Of a DNA stretch of 64,000 bases, positions 26,775 to 35,151 are shown piece by piece. The position numbers and the translations under genes were made by a program. The notes under the pieces were generated by a model that was not told the DNA's origin, did not search any database, and saw nothing but the letters and a program-made list of their open reading frames with translations. Position 1 is the stretch's first letter. Every line of letters begins with the position of its first letter. Source of the DNA: Peptoniphilus catoniae (lineage in GTDB: Bacteria > Bacillota > Clostridia > Tissierellales > Peptoniphilaceae); NCBI RefSeq assembly GCF_901447155.2, contig NZ_LR588413.1:372001-436000 (forward strand). Reading direction: 5' to 3'.

Positions 26775-28838
26775 TTAATCTTCCTTTTGTTTTGCCTTTT
26801 CTATTATTTTTTCAGCAATTGCTGTAGGAACTTCTTCATATCTTACAAATTCCATACTAAAAGTACCCCTACCTTGAGTCATGGCTCTTAGGTCTATTGA
26901 GTATTCAAACATTTCAGCTTGAGGAGCTTCTGCAATTAAAACCTGTGAACCGTCGCTTTGTTGATCCATTCCTAATATTCTTCCACGACGTTTATTCATA
27001 TCACCCATTACATCTCCAAGATATGAATCAGGTATTGTTACCTCAACCTTCATTATAGGTTCAAGAAGAACTGGTTTTGCTTCTTCCATACCTTTTTTAA
27101 AGGCAAGAGATGCAGCTATTTTAAAGGACATTTCATTAGAGTCTACATCATGGTAGGATCCATCATATAAAACCGCTTTAAAGTTTGTTACAGGATAGCC
27201 TGCAAGAACTCCCTTTTCCTTGGACTCGATTATACCCTTTTCAACTGCAGGGAAATAATTCTTAGGTACTGAACCGCCAAATACTTCTTCATCAAAAACA
27301 AATTCTTCTTCTGAAGGTTCAAATCTTATCCATACATCTCCATATTGTCCTGCTCCTCCTGATTGCTTTTTGTGCTTACCTTGAACGGAGGCTGTGCCCT
27401 TTATTGTCTCTCTATAAGGAATTATAAATGGAATAATATTTACCTCTACTCCGAAAATATTTTTTAACTTTTCAAGAATTACATCAAGCTGAACTTGTCC
27501 TTGTCCACCTATAGTAAGTTGTTTAGTTTCAGCATTTCTTTCTATAACAAAGCTTGGATCTTCTTCCTTTAACTTTCTAAGAGAAGTTGAAAGTTTTTCT
27601 TCATCTCCCTTTGTCTTAGGTTCAATTGCATAATACAAAACAGCTGCGGGATATTTTATTTTCTTATAAACTATCTTACTTGCCTTATCACATAGAGTAT
27701 CTCCTGTTTCAGTAGCAGAGAGCTTTGTAGTTGCTCCAATATCTCCGGCTTGTATTTCTTCTACTTCAATTTGCTTTTTACCTCTTATTACATATAATCC
27801 TCCAAGCTTTTCAGTAGTGTCCTTAGTTGAATTATATAAAACTGTATCCTTGTCAAGCTTACCGGATATTACCTTAAATATTGAAATTTTTCCTACAAAT
27901 GGGTCAGTTATAGTTTTAAATACAGCAGCTGAGAAAGGTTCATTTACAGATACTTTCTTTTTATCTCCGCTTTCAACTCTAAATCCCATATGGGCTCTTT
28001 CATCATCAGGTGAAGGCATATAGTTTACAATTGTATTTAAAAGTATATCTATACCTATTCCCTTTTCTCCTGAGCCTACAAGTAAAGGTACAGCATCTCC
28101 TGATATAAGAGCTGAAGTAACTCCTCTTAATAGGTCTTCACGAGTAAACTTTTCCCCTGAAAAATATTTTTCCATTAGAACTTCATCAGAGCCTGCAACG
28201 ACTTCTGCGATTTCTTCATACATTCTTTCAGTTGCCTTTACTTGATCGTGAGTAAGCTCAACTTCTTCAGGTGCTCCATTTTTATATTTAAAACCCTTTT
28301 GGTAAATTACATCAGTTACCCCTTCAAAGCTTTCCCCTTCTCCTATAGGCACTGAGAAAGGTATAACCTTCTTTCCGAAGTAGGATTCAAGTTCTTCCAT
28401 AAGCTTTCTGAAGTTTACATTTTCACCATCTATTTTGTTTATAAATATGATTCTTGGAAGACCTATGTTTTCAGTATATTTCCACATTCTTTCAGTGCCT
28501 ACTTCAACACCTGATGCAGCGTCTATGACCATTAGTACCGCTTCAGATGCACGTAAAGCTCCATAAGCCTCTCCCACAAAGTCAAGATAACCCGGAGTAT
28601 CAATTATGTTTACCTTATAATTTCTCCACTCTACAGGTATAACGCTTGTACCTATTGATGTTCCTCTTTCCATTTCCTCTTTGCTGAAATCGCTAAGAGT
28701 ATTTTTATCAGAAACATTTCCGAGTTTTTTAGTTGCTCCGGTTTGAAACAGCATAGCTTCAGTAAGATTGGTTTTTCCACTTCCACTATGCCCTACCAAA
28801 GCCAAGTTTCTAACCATTTCCGTTGTGTAAACTTTCAT
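26775..28838 (-). CDS. Elongation factor G-like GTPase (EF-G paralogue)
   Basis: 687 aa with all five EF-G domains. The P-loop is GHSGSGKT (about 16-23) rather than the GHIDAGKT of canonical EF-G. G3 is DTPGYLDF and G4 is NKID. Domain IV includes QSGGAGQYGDVWIRFEP. These deviations place it with the EF-G-like or EF-G2 paralogues found beside normal FusA in many bacteria; their precise role is unsettled. It is monocistronic, with GAGGAGG before the ATG and its own terminator, away from the str operon where fusA normally lies. Confidence 0.9.
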   Translation of the reverse strand: MKVYTTEMVRNLALVGHSGSGKTNLTEAMLFQTGATKKLGNVSDKNTLSDFSKEEMERGTSIGTSVIPVEWRNYKVNIIDTPGYLDFVGEAYGALRASEAVLMVIDAASGVEVGTERMWKYTENIGLPRIIFINKIDGENVNFRKLMEELESYFGKKVIPFSVPIGEGESFEGVTDVIYQKGFKYKNGAPEEVELTHDQVKATERMYEEIAEVVAGSDEVLMEKYFSGEKFTREDLLRGVTSALISGDAVPLLVGSGEKGIGIDILLNTIVNYMPSPDDERAHMGFRVESGDKKKVSVNEPFSAAVFKTITDPFVGKISIFKVISGKLDKDTVLYNSTKDTTEKLGGLYVIRGKKQIEVEEIQAGDIGATTKLSATETGDTLCDKASKIVYKKIKYPAAVLYYAIEPKTKGDEEKLSTSLRKLKEEDPSFVIERNAETKQLTIGGQGQVQLDVILEKLKNIFGVEVNIIPFIIPYRETIKGTASVQGKHKKQSGGAGQYGDVWIRFEPSEEEFVFDEEVFGGSVPKNYFPAVEKGIIESKEKGVLAGYPVTNFKAVLYDGSYHDVDSNEMSFKIAASLAFKKGMEEAKPVLLEPIMKVEVTIPDSYLGDVMGDMNKRRGRILGMDQQSDGSQVLIAEAPQAEMFEYSIDLRAMTQGRGTFSMEFVRYEEVPTAIAEKIIEKAKQKED

Positions 28839-28918
28839 TCAATAACCTCCTCTATATAATTTTTCTTGAAATCGTTTTACCTTTCAATTATATCATATAT
28901 TTATGATTTTTATATATC

Positions 28919-30265
28919 TTAATTTTTATACTTTTCTTCAAGGAAGCTCTTGCCCACTTCAGGGAAAAGTATATAGGTTAATAGGTCTTCATCAGTTTTT
29001 GCCAGGTCTCCTATTTGAGCCTTGGACTTTTCAAGAACAGGCTCCAAATAATCGGCAGGCCTTTTAGTTATAACCTCAGCATCGCCTATTATTGATTTTC
29101 TAAAATCCTCATCAATTTTTATAGGACTTAAACCATATAATCCTTTTAAATAGTCCTTAATTTCTGTAGGTACCATTTTATATCTTTCTCCGGTAATTAC
29201 ATTAAAAGCTGCCTGAGTACCTACCATTTGACTCATAGGAGTTACTAAAGGAGGATATCCTAAGTCCCTTCTTACTCTTGGTATCTCTTCAAGAACCCTG
29301 TTAAATTTATCAATTTGTTTTAAATTTACCATTTGATTGTATAGATTTGAAAGCATACCTCCGGGAACTTGATATATCAACCCTCTTGGATCAACTGAAA
29401 GCATTTTAACAGGCAAAAGTTTTTCATCTATATATTTACTCCTAAGATCTTGGAAATATTCGGCCAAGTCCTCAAGAACAGATATATTAAGACCTGATTC
29501 AAAGCCTCTTTCCCTTACAAGCATATGCATGGATTCAGTGGCAGGTTGAGATGTTCCGCCTGAAAAAGATGAAATCGCCGTATCCATTATGTCAATTCCC
29601 GCTTCCATAGATTTAAGATAAGTCATTTGTGCCATGCCTGTAGTACAGTGACTGTGTATTTCAATAGGCTTGCAGGTTAATTTTTTTAATCTTTCCACAA
29701 GGCTATAGGCCTCATAAGGCATAAGGATACCTGACATATCCTTAATAGCAATAGAGTCCGCTCCCATTTCAAGAACATCTTTGCAGAACTTTTCATAGTA
29801 CTCTATAGTGTGTACTCTTGATATAGTATATGAAATAGCTACTTGAGCATGCGCTCCATATTTCTTTATTGACTTAATTGAAGTCTCAAGATTTCTCACA
29901 TCATTTAAAGCATCAAATACCCTTATAATATCAATTCCGTTTTTTATAGATAGCTCTATAAATTTTTCAACTACATCATCAGGATAGTTTCTATAACCTA
30001 ATAGATTTTGTCCCCTAAGAAGCATTTGAGTCTTAGTGTTTTTTAGCTTTGACTTTATATTTCTAAGTCTTTGCCAGGGATCCTCATTTAAAAATCTTAT
30101 ACAGGTATCAAAAGTTGCACCACCCCAACACTCTACAGCCTTGTACCCGGCCTTATCTATAAGATTAAGTACATCTTTAAAGTCATCATATTTGAGCCTT
30201 GTAGCCATTAAGCTTTGATGAGCATCTCTCAAGGTAGTGTCTACAAATTCTATTTCTCTAGTCAT
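28919..30265 (-). CDS. Pyruvate/oxaloacetate carboxyltransferase subunit without biotin domain
   Basis: 448 aa. A TIM-barrel carboxyltransferase: VDTTLRDAHQSLMATR at the N terminus, the carboxylation lysine in IAIKDMSGIL, the metal-binding HSHCTTG, and the PycB-type C-terminal conserved domain (LPVKMLSVDPRGLIYQVPGGMLSNL). It matches OadA or PycB up to about residue 450 but stops before the biotinyl domain that OadA carries at its C terminus. The biotin carrier must be a separate protein, as in multi-subunit Na+-pumping decarboxylases or transcarboxylases. No decarboxylase beta/gamma subunit is adjacent. Confidence 0.9.
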   Translation of the reverse strand: MTREIEFVDTTLRDAHQSLMATRLKYDDFKDVLNLIDKAGYKAVECWGGATFDTCIRFLNEDPWQRLRNIKSKLKNTKTQMLLRGQNLLGYRNYPDDVVEKFIELSIKNGIDIIRVFDALNDVRNLETSIKSIKKYGAHAQVAISYTISRVHTIEYYEKFCKDVLEMGADSIAIKDMSGILMPYEAYSLVERLKKLTCKPIEIHSHCTTGMAQMTYLKSMEAGIDIMDTAISSFSGGTSQPATESMHMLVRERGFESGLNISVLEDLAEYFQDLRSKYIDEKLLPVKMLSVDPRGLIYQVPGGMLSNLYNQMVNLKQIDKFNRVLEEIPRVRRDLGYPPLVTPMSQMVGTQAAFNVITGERYKMVPTEIKDYLKGLYGLSPIKIDEDFRKSIIGDAEVITKRPADYLEPVLEKSKAQIGDLAKTDEDLLTYILFPEVGKSFLEEKYKN

Positions 30266-30381
30266 TGCGCACCTCTTTCTTTATTCTCTTCTATAAGGAT
30301 ATCACAAATCCATCTAATATAGAATTATTATAATTAATTGAAGGCTCTATAATTATTTATCTGTTGAAAGGGGTAAATCTA

Positions 30382-30390
30382 TGGTATAAT
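30382..30390 (+). promoter_or_regulatory. Extended -10 promoter of brnQ
   Basis: TGGTATAAT (TGn plus a consensus -10) lies about 20 nt before the brnQ start, with TTGAAA 15 bp upstream of the hexamer. AGGAGG follows as ribosome site. Confidence 0.65.
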
Positions 30391-30411
30391 TTTTTTCATT
30401 AGGAGGTTATT

Positions 30412-31701
30412 ATGAACAAGAAAAAATTATTTTTAGTTTCAGGTTTCGCTTTGTTTTCCATGTTTTTTGGAGCCGGCAACCTGATTTTCCCACCGACTTT
30501 AGGATCCTGGGTAGGAGACAACTATGTTTCTTCCACTATAGGATTCTCACTTACAGGAGTAGGTCTTGTAATGCTTGGAGTTATTGCAACTACTAAAGCA
30601 GGTGGACAACTTGAAGACGTATCAAGTAAACTTGGTTCTAAATTTGCACTTTTATTCGGAACTCTTATATTATTGTCTATAGGACCCGGACTTGCTATTC
30701 CAAGAACCGCAGCTACTACCCACGAACTTATACAAGCAAGCCTAATTGAAAATCTAAGCCCGCTTCTATCAGCGGTAATCTTTTTTGGAATTGTTTTATT
30801 TTTTGTACTTAGGCCTGCAAATATTATTGATGATCTTGGAAAGATTTTAACTCCGGCATTGCTTTTGCTATTATTGGTTTTAATTTTTAAAGGAATTGCA
30901 GCTCCAATTGCCCTGCCTGTTGCAACCGACTTTGAAAATACCTTCAGCAAAAGCTTTGAAGAGGGTTATCAGACTATGGACGCCCTGGCATCTCTTGCCT
31001 TTACAGCAATAATTATAAAAGGATTTGAACTTAAGGGCCTTACAGATAGAAAAGAAATTTTCAGTCTTACCGTTAAATCCGGTGCAATTGCAGCCATTGG
31101 CTTATGTATAGTTTATGGAGGTTTATTGTACCTTGGAGCCAGCATTTCAGGCATAGACCTTGGAGAAATATCAAGAGTAGAGCGTTTAATTTATATAGCT
31201 GACAATCTTCTAGGCTATACCGGAGCTCTTATTATGGCGGGGATTATGATTCTTGCTTGCTTAACTACAGCAATAGGACTTACATCAGCCTTTAGTGACT
31301 TTTTCAGCAGAATGACAAATAACAAAATCCCTTACAATGTTTGGGCAATTATATCAGCAGTTTTCAGCGGTTATATGGCTCTTGGCGGAGTTGAATCAAT
31401 AGTAAAAATTTCAGTTCCTGTTTTACTTGCTATGTATCCGGTTACAATAGTTTTGATATTCTTAAATCTTTTCTCAGATACCTTTAAGAAAAGAGCAACC
31501 TATATGGGCGGAGTCCTTGGAGCGCTTCTTCCTACAATATTTAAAATACTTGGGGCATTAGGTCTACCTGTAGGCTTTGTAGATTCCTTTAATGAACTCT
31601 TCCCGGAAGCAATAAGATCCTTTGTATGGGTTATACCTACAGTTGTTTTAGCAGTTATCTTTACAATGACTTTAGGAAGAAACGAAAAGGTAACAGAATA
31701 A
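30412..31701 (+). CDS. brnQ: Branched-chain amino acid:cation symporter BrnQ
   Basis: 429 aa with about 12 membrane helices. The N terminus FSMFFGAGNLIFPPTLG (about 15-31) is the BrnQ/LIVCS signature, followed by GPGLAIPRTAATTHE and GFELKGL. It imports Leu, Ile and Val with Na+ or H+. The gene is a plus-strand single unit divergent from the carboxyltransferase gene, with a good AGGAGG 6 nt before ATG and a strong terminator. No T-box or other leader was seen. Confidence 0.95.
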   Translation: MNKKKLFLVSGFALFSMFFGAGNLIFPPTLGSWVGDNYVSSTIGFSLTGVGLVMLGVIATTKAGGQLEDVSSKLGSKFALLFGTLILLSIGPGLAIPRTAATTHELIQASLIENLSPLLSAVIFFGIVLFFVLRPANIIDDLGKILTPALLLLLLVLIFKGIAAPIALPVATDFENTFSKSFEEGYQTMDALASLAFTAIIIKGFELKGLTDRKEIFSLTVKSGAIAAIGLCIVYGGLLYLGASISGIDLGEISRVERLIYIADNLLGYTGALIMAGIMILACLTTAIGLTSAFSDFFSRMTNNKIPYNVWAIISAVFSGYMALGGVESIVKISVPVLLAMYPVTIVLIFLNLFSDTFKKRATYMGGVLGALLPTIFKILGALGLPVGFVDSFNELFPEAIRSFVWVIPTVVLAVIFTMTLGRNEKVTE

Positions 31702-31716
31702 AAATTATATATTATT

Positions 31717-31755
31717 AAAAGAGAGACTTTTAGCGAAAGATCTCTCTTTTTTTAT
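31717..31755 (+). terminator. Terminator of brnQ
   Basis: A perfect 10-bp stem (31717-31726 with 31741-31750) with an extended inner pairing is followed by T7. Confidence 0.85.
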
Positions 31756-31801
31756 GAGATCTCTACATGCAGTCGTCAGGGCTCCTTTAGTCGAGATGAC
31801 T
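31756..31801 (-). repeat. Diverged inverted copy of the REP-like element
   Basis: Read on the minus strand, GTCATCTCGACT ... GTAGAGATCTC parallels the start and end of the direct copies found 100-250 bases downstream (GTCATTTCGACT ... AGAAATCT). It therefore appears to be an older, oppositely oriented copy. Confidence 0.55.
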
Positions 31802-31902
31802 TGACTAAATATCTTACACTTTCTTTGTGGTGGGCTAAACAAACTATGACCTTTTCATCAACTTACTCTTTCCCCAATAATTTTAACCTAGTATGTGCTC
31901 CG

Positions 31903-32059
31903 TTTAGTCATTTCGACCGAGCTCAGCGAATGTAGAAATCTCCGTCTCAGTCATTTCGACCAAGTATACGTTCCTATTCAGTCATTTCGACTGAGTGCAG
32001 CGAATGGAGAAATCTTCCCTTCAGTCATTTCGACTGAGCGCCAGCGAATGGAGAAATCT
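31903..32059 (+). repeat. Four tandem copies of a 38-40 bp REP-like intergenic repeat
   Basis: Copies at 31904-31941, 31947-31976 (truncated), 31978-32015 and 32021-32059 each begin with AGTCATTTCGAC and, in the full copies, end in AGCGAATG(G/T)AGAAATCT. In the last two copies TCAGTC-ATTTC-GACTGA forms a small hairpin. The cluster fills the gap between convergent brnQ and the ABC operon. Similar GTCATTTCGACnnnnGnGnAG-type short repeats occur between genes in a range of anaerobic bacteria; the assignment here is by eye. Confidence 0.8.
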
Positions 32060-32087
32060 CTTTTTTATGAAATCTTTAAACAAATAC

Positions 32088-32125
32088 AAAAAACCTATCT
32101 ACTATTAAATAGATAGGTTTCTTAT
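32088..32125 (-). terminator. Bidirectional terminator after the ABC operon
   Basis: An 11-bp stem (32091-32101 with 32110-32120) with an eight-base loop has a T run on the minus strand and a shorter one on the plus strand. Confidence 0.8.
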
Positions 32126-32137
32126 TTTTCTATGTTT

Positions 32138-32911
32138 TTATGATGCCATTCTTAAATCCTTAAGAATATTTTCGTTATAAAGTTTATTTAATTCCTCTTC
32201 TGTTATATCCTCTGCCCTTACATCTAAAACAACTTCTCCCTTACTTAGCATAATAATCCTCTTTGAGTACTCAATGGCATTTCTCAAATTATGGGTAATC
32301 ATAAGGGTAGTGATTTTTTCTTTGTTTATAAGATTTCTTGTCTTCTCCATTACAATTTTTGAAGTTTTAGGGTCAAGGGCTGCAGTGTGTTCATCTAATA
32401 AAAGAAGATCAGGTCTTTTTATTGTAGCCATTAGTAGAGAAAGGGATTGTCTTTGACCTCCTGAAAGGAATTTTACCTGAGTGGTAAGTTTATCTTCAAG
32501 TCCCAGGTCCAGTTCTTTAAGTTTTTTTACTATAAGGTCCACATCGGTATTTTTTATAAGGTTTTTAAAGGTGAACTTCTCTCCCTTTTTTAGAGCTATA
32601 GACATATTTTCAAGAATATTAAGGTTTGGAGAAACTCCCATTGATGGATCTTGATTTACCTTGCCTATATATTTAGCTCTTTTTTCTTCCACTATATTCA
32701 TAAGCTCTGCTCCATTAAGTTCTATGGAGCCTGAATCTCCTATAATGCTTCCACTAATAAGATTAAAAAGAGTGGATTTTCCACAACCGTTAGGACCTAA
32801 AATTGTAGTACATACATTTTCTTCTACATCCAATGAAAAATCTTTAAAAACTATTTGTTCTTCAGGTGTTGACGGGTAAAAAGTTTTACTTAAATTTTTT
32901 ATTTTTAACAT
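32138..32911 (-). CDS. ABC transporter ATP-binding protein (TrpX-type importer)
   Basis: 257 aa. Walker A is GPNGCGKSTLFN (about 39-50), the ABC signature is LSGGQRQSLSL (about 148-158), Walker B is LLLLDEHTAALDP, and the H-loop is MITHNLRN. It is the ATPase of an importer whose permease and binding-protein genes lie just upstream in the same operon (gaps of about 8-9 nt). The family exports or imports hydrophobic or aromatic amino acids by prediction (the TrpXYZ group); it works at the inner face of the membrane. Confidence 0.93.
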   Translation of the reverse strand: MLKIKNLSKTFYPSTPEEQIVFKDFSLDVEENVCTTILGPNGCGKSTLFNLISGSIIGDSGSIELNGAELMNIVEEKRAKYIGKVNQDPSMGVSPNLNILENMSIALKKGEKFTFKNLIKNTDVDLIVKKLKELDLGLEDKLTTQVKFLSGGQRQSLSLLMATIKRPDLLLLDEHTAALDPKTSKIVMEKTRNLINKEKITTLMITHNLRNAIEYSKRIIMLSKGEVVLDVRAEDITEEELNKLYNENILKDLRMAS

Positions 32912-32919
32912 TTCTTCTC

Positions 32920-33801
32920 CTACTCTTTCTTAATTAGTGGCTTCTTTTTACCTAAGATGCCTATATTGTTATAAACTATAAATACTATTACTATAAGGGC
33001 TGTAATCAGCTTTAAATCATTTGGATTTAGACCTGCATAGATAGCAAGCCCTGATATTATCCTGTAGGCTATTGCTCCTATAATAGCTCTTGTTGAAAGC
33101 TTAAGTCTTCTGTTATTTCTCATAAAGGTATCGCCTATTATTATTGATGCCAAAGCTGTAACTATCATTGTGGTTCCCATTTGAGAATCTACAAAGCCCT
33201 GATGCTGCGCCATTAATGATCCGCTAAGGGACACCAGGCCATTAGAAAGCATAAAGCCTATCATAATATATAAATCTGGGTTTTTGCCTAGAGACCTTAC
33301 TAGGGATTCATTATCTCCTGTTACTATAAGAAGGTAACCTTGCTCAGTTTTAAAGAAGTAGTCAATAAGAAATTTGACTATCAGTACAATAATTATTAAT
33401 ACCAGCATTTTTGGTAAATAGCTAAAGTTTGAAAATATGTTTTCGTAGTCAAAAAGAGGTACGTTGCTTTTACCTGTAATTCTTAAATTTATAGAATACA
33501 GCATAGTCATAGTAAGGATACCGGCAAGTAAGGCTGCAATTTTTAATCTTTTGTAAAGAAAATAAGTTACAAAACCTGCAGCAAGTCCTCCTGCGAAGCT
33601 TAAAAGCATAGCAAGAATGGGATTCACTCCTTTTAAGGTAAAGGCTGCAAAGATAAAGGCTCCTAAAGGAAAGGTTCCTTCTACCGATAAATCTGCAAGA
33701 TCCAATACCTTATATGTTAATACTACTCCTATAGCAAGTAATGAAAATATCAATCCGACTTCTAGTGATGATTGTAATACTGATATTAACCCTTCCAGCA
33801 T
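32920..33801 (-). CDS. ABC transporter permease (BPD_transp_2 / TrpY-type)
   Basis: 293 aa, about eight to nine hydrophobic helices. The N terminus YKVLDLADLSVEGTFPLGA (about 31-49) and SNGLVSLSGSLMAQHQGF (about 190-207) are typical of permeases paired with PF04392-type binding proteins, and related to LivH. It forms the channel of the importer encoded by this operon. It sits between the binding-protein gene (9 nt) and the ATPase gene (8 nt). Confidence 0.92.
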   Translation of the reverse strand: MLEGLISVLQSSLEVGLIFSLLAIGVVLTYKVLDLADLSVEGTFPLGAFIFAAFTLKGVNPILAMLLSFAGGLAAGFVTYFLYKRLKIAALLAGILTMTMLYSINLRITGKSNVPLFDYENIFSNFSYLPKMLVLIIIVLIVKFLIDYFFKTEQGYLLIVTGDNESLVRSLGKNPDLYIMIGFMLSNGLVSLSGSLMAQHQGFVDSQMGTTMIVTALASIIIGDTFMRNNRRLKLSTRAIIGAIAYRIISGLAIYAGLNPNDLKLITALIVIVFIVYNNIGILGKKKPLIKKE

Positions 33802-33810
33802 TTTTCCCTC

Positions 33811-34836
33811 CTAATTTACTTCTTCTGCGCCTTCAAATACTTTTGAGTTTTCATCAAGTCCCAAGGCATCTGCAGTAGTTTTATTAACTATTCTTTTAGT
33901 GTCTGTAGAAAATACTACAGGTATATCAGCAGGAGATTTGCCCTTAATAATTTCATCGGCAATTTCCGCTGCACTTCTTCCAAGCTTTACATAATCTATT
34001 CCATCTGATAATAAAAGTCCATTTTCAACAGGACCGGACTCTCCTGCAAAGGAAGGTATTTTTGCTTCCTTTAGCCTTTGAGCTATAATACTTGTTGCAG
34101 ATGATGCAAGGTTGTCCTGAATCCCTACATAACAATCTATTTTAGTAACAAGAGAGCTCATGGCAAGTGATACGTCATTTACATTTGCAACTCCGGCTTT
34201 AACAAGCTCAAGACCATGTTTATTTGCAACCTCTTCCAATTCCTTAACCTGTACTTCCGAATTTGCTTCCCCTGTTGAATAAAGTACTCCAAGCTTTTTA
34301 CAATCAGGAAAGATTTCAAGAAAGTTTTCAAGCTGAGTTTCAATGGAAAAGTAGTCGGAAACCCCTGTAACATTTCTTCCCGGGTGCTCATTTGATTCCA
34401 CAAGATTTGCTGATACAGGATCTGTTACAGCATTAAATATTACCGGAATATTTTCAACTGAATTTCTAGCTTCTTGAGCTGCAGGTGTTGCTATAGCATA
34501 AATTAAATCGACTCCACTACCTTCAAGCTTTTTAACTGCAGTTCCTATAAGAGTTATATCTCCATTTACATTTACAGTTTCCTCTTCAACCTCATATCCC
34601 ATATCCTTAAGTCCTTCTATAAATCCTTCCCTTGATCTGTCAAGGGCTATGTGTTGTGCAAACTGTACTATACCGACTTTAATTTTTTTGCCTTCTTGTG
34701 AACTTTTTTCACCCTCATTTGTTTCCTGCACTGTCTCTTTTGTATTATTTACCTTTGAGTCAGCTGTTTCTTCAGCTTTTTTGCAACCCACAACTAACAG
34801 GCTCATTGCTAAAATTAATAATATTATCTTTTTCAT
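33811..34836 (-). CDS. ABC transporter substrate-binding lipoprotein (TrpX-type)
   Basis: 341 aa. A lipoprotein signal peptide ends in LLVVGC, with Cys at about 18. An acidic/Ser linker and a two-lobed binding fold follow (KVGIVQFAQHIALDRSREGF, IPVIFNAVTDPV, VTGVSDYFS). This is the PF04392 family, predicted in Firmicutes to serve tryptophan or other aromatic amino acids. It is first in the three-gene ABC operon, behind a T-box whose candidate specifier is UAC (Tyr). A paralogue about 45% identical by eye is encoded just upstream as an orphan gene. Confidence 0.93.
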   Translation of the reverse strand: MKKIILLILAMSLLVVGCKKAEETADSKVNNTKETVQETNEGEKSSQEGKKIKVGIVQFAQHIALDRSREGFIEGLKDMGYEVEEETVNVNGDITLIGTAVKKLEGSGVDLIYAIATPAAQEARNSVENIPVIFNAVTDPVSANLVESNEHPGRNVTGVSDYFSIETQLENFLEIFPDCKKLGVLYSTGEANSEVQVKELEEVANKHGLELVKAGVANVNDVSLAMSSLVTKIDCYVGIQDNLASSATSIIAQRLKEAKIPSFAGESGPVENGLLLSDGIDYVKLGRSAAEIADEIIKGKSPADIPVVFSTDTKRIVNKTTADALGLDENSKVFEGAEEVN

Positions 34837-34854
34837 ATTTCCTCCTTTAACTTA

Positions 34855-35095
34855 AAAAGTCTCTCACTCCTTGGAATCCCAAGGGGCGAAAGACTTAACT
34901 TGCACGGTACCACCCTAATTAACATCTAAAGATGCTCTCATAAATTTAACGCATTTAACGTATCTATCTACTGTTAATTCAACAGATATGGCCCAAAAGT
35001 GTATTAAAAAATAATATTTATGGCATCTCACCCTCAGCCACTCTCTGTGAAAAATCTTATTTTTCCTTCTCTTTTGTATAACCAATATTAAATTA
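34855..35095 (-). promoter_or_regulatory. T-box riboswitch of the ABC operon, candidate Tyr specifier
   Basis: The T-box TGGTACCGTG is at 34903-34912 (minus strand). It is followed by a terminator with outer stem AGTCTTTCGC/GTGAGAGACT and inner CCTTGG/CCAAGG, then T5. Upstream is a stem I with apical GUGGC...GCCAU. A UAC triplet at 35001-35003 followed by A and the lower stem CUUUU is the candidate specifier. The RNA class is secure; the codon is inferred. Confidence 0.85.
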
Positions 35096-35101
35096 ATCAG
35101 T

Positions 35102-35130
35102 ATTATATTATGGTATCGGTTTAAAGTCAA
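35102..35130 (-). promoter_or_regulatory. Promoter of the T-box-ABC operon
   Basis: Minus-strand TTGACT (35125-35130), 17-bp spacer, TATAAT (35102-35107). It starts just after the stop of the orphan binding-protein gene. Confidence 0.82.
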
Positions 35131-35151
35131 GTAGAAACATTGAAATTTTTA

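Noticed and set aside
31903-32059. CRISPR array
   Set aside because: Units of 38-40 bp repeat almost back to back, with no unique spacers of constant length and no cas genes.
31895-32116. Open frame of 73 codons within the REP-like repeats
   Set aside because: Its sequence is only the translation of the repeat units, with no ribosome site and no family resemblance.
34915-35130. Open frame of 71 codons on the minus strand
   Set aside because: It lies wholly within the T-box leader and its promoter; the reading frame is accidental.
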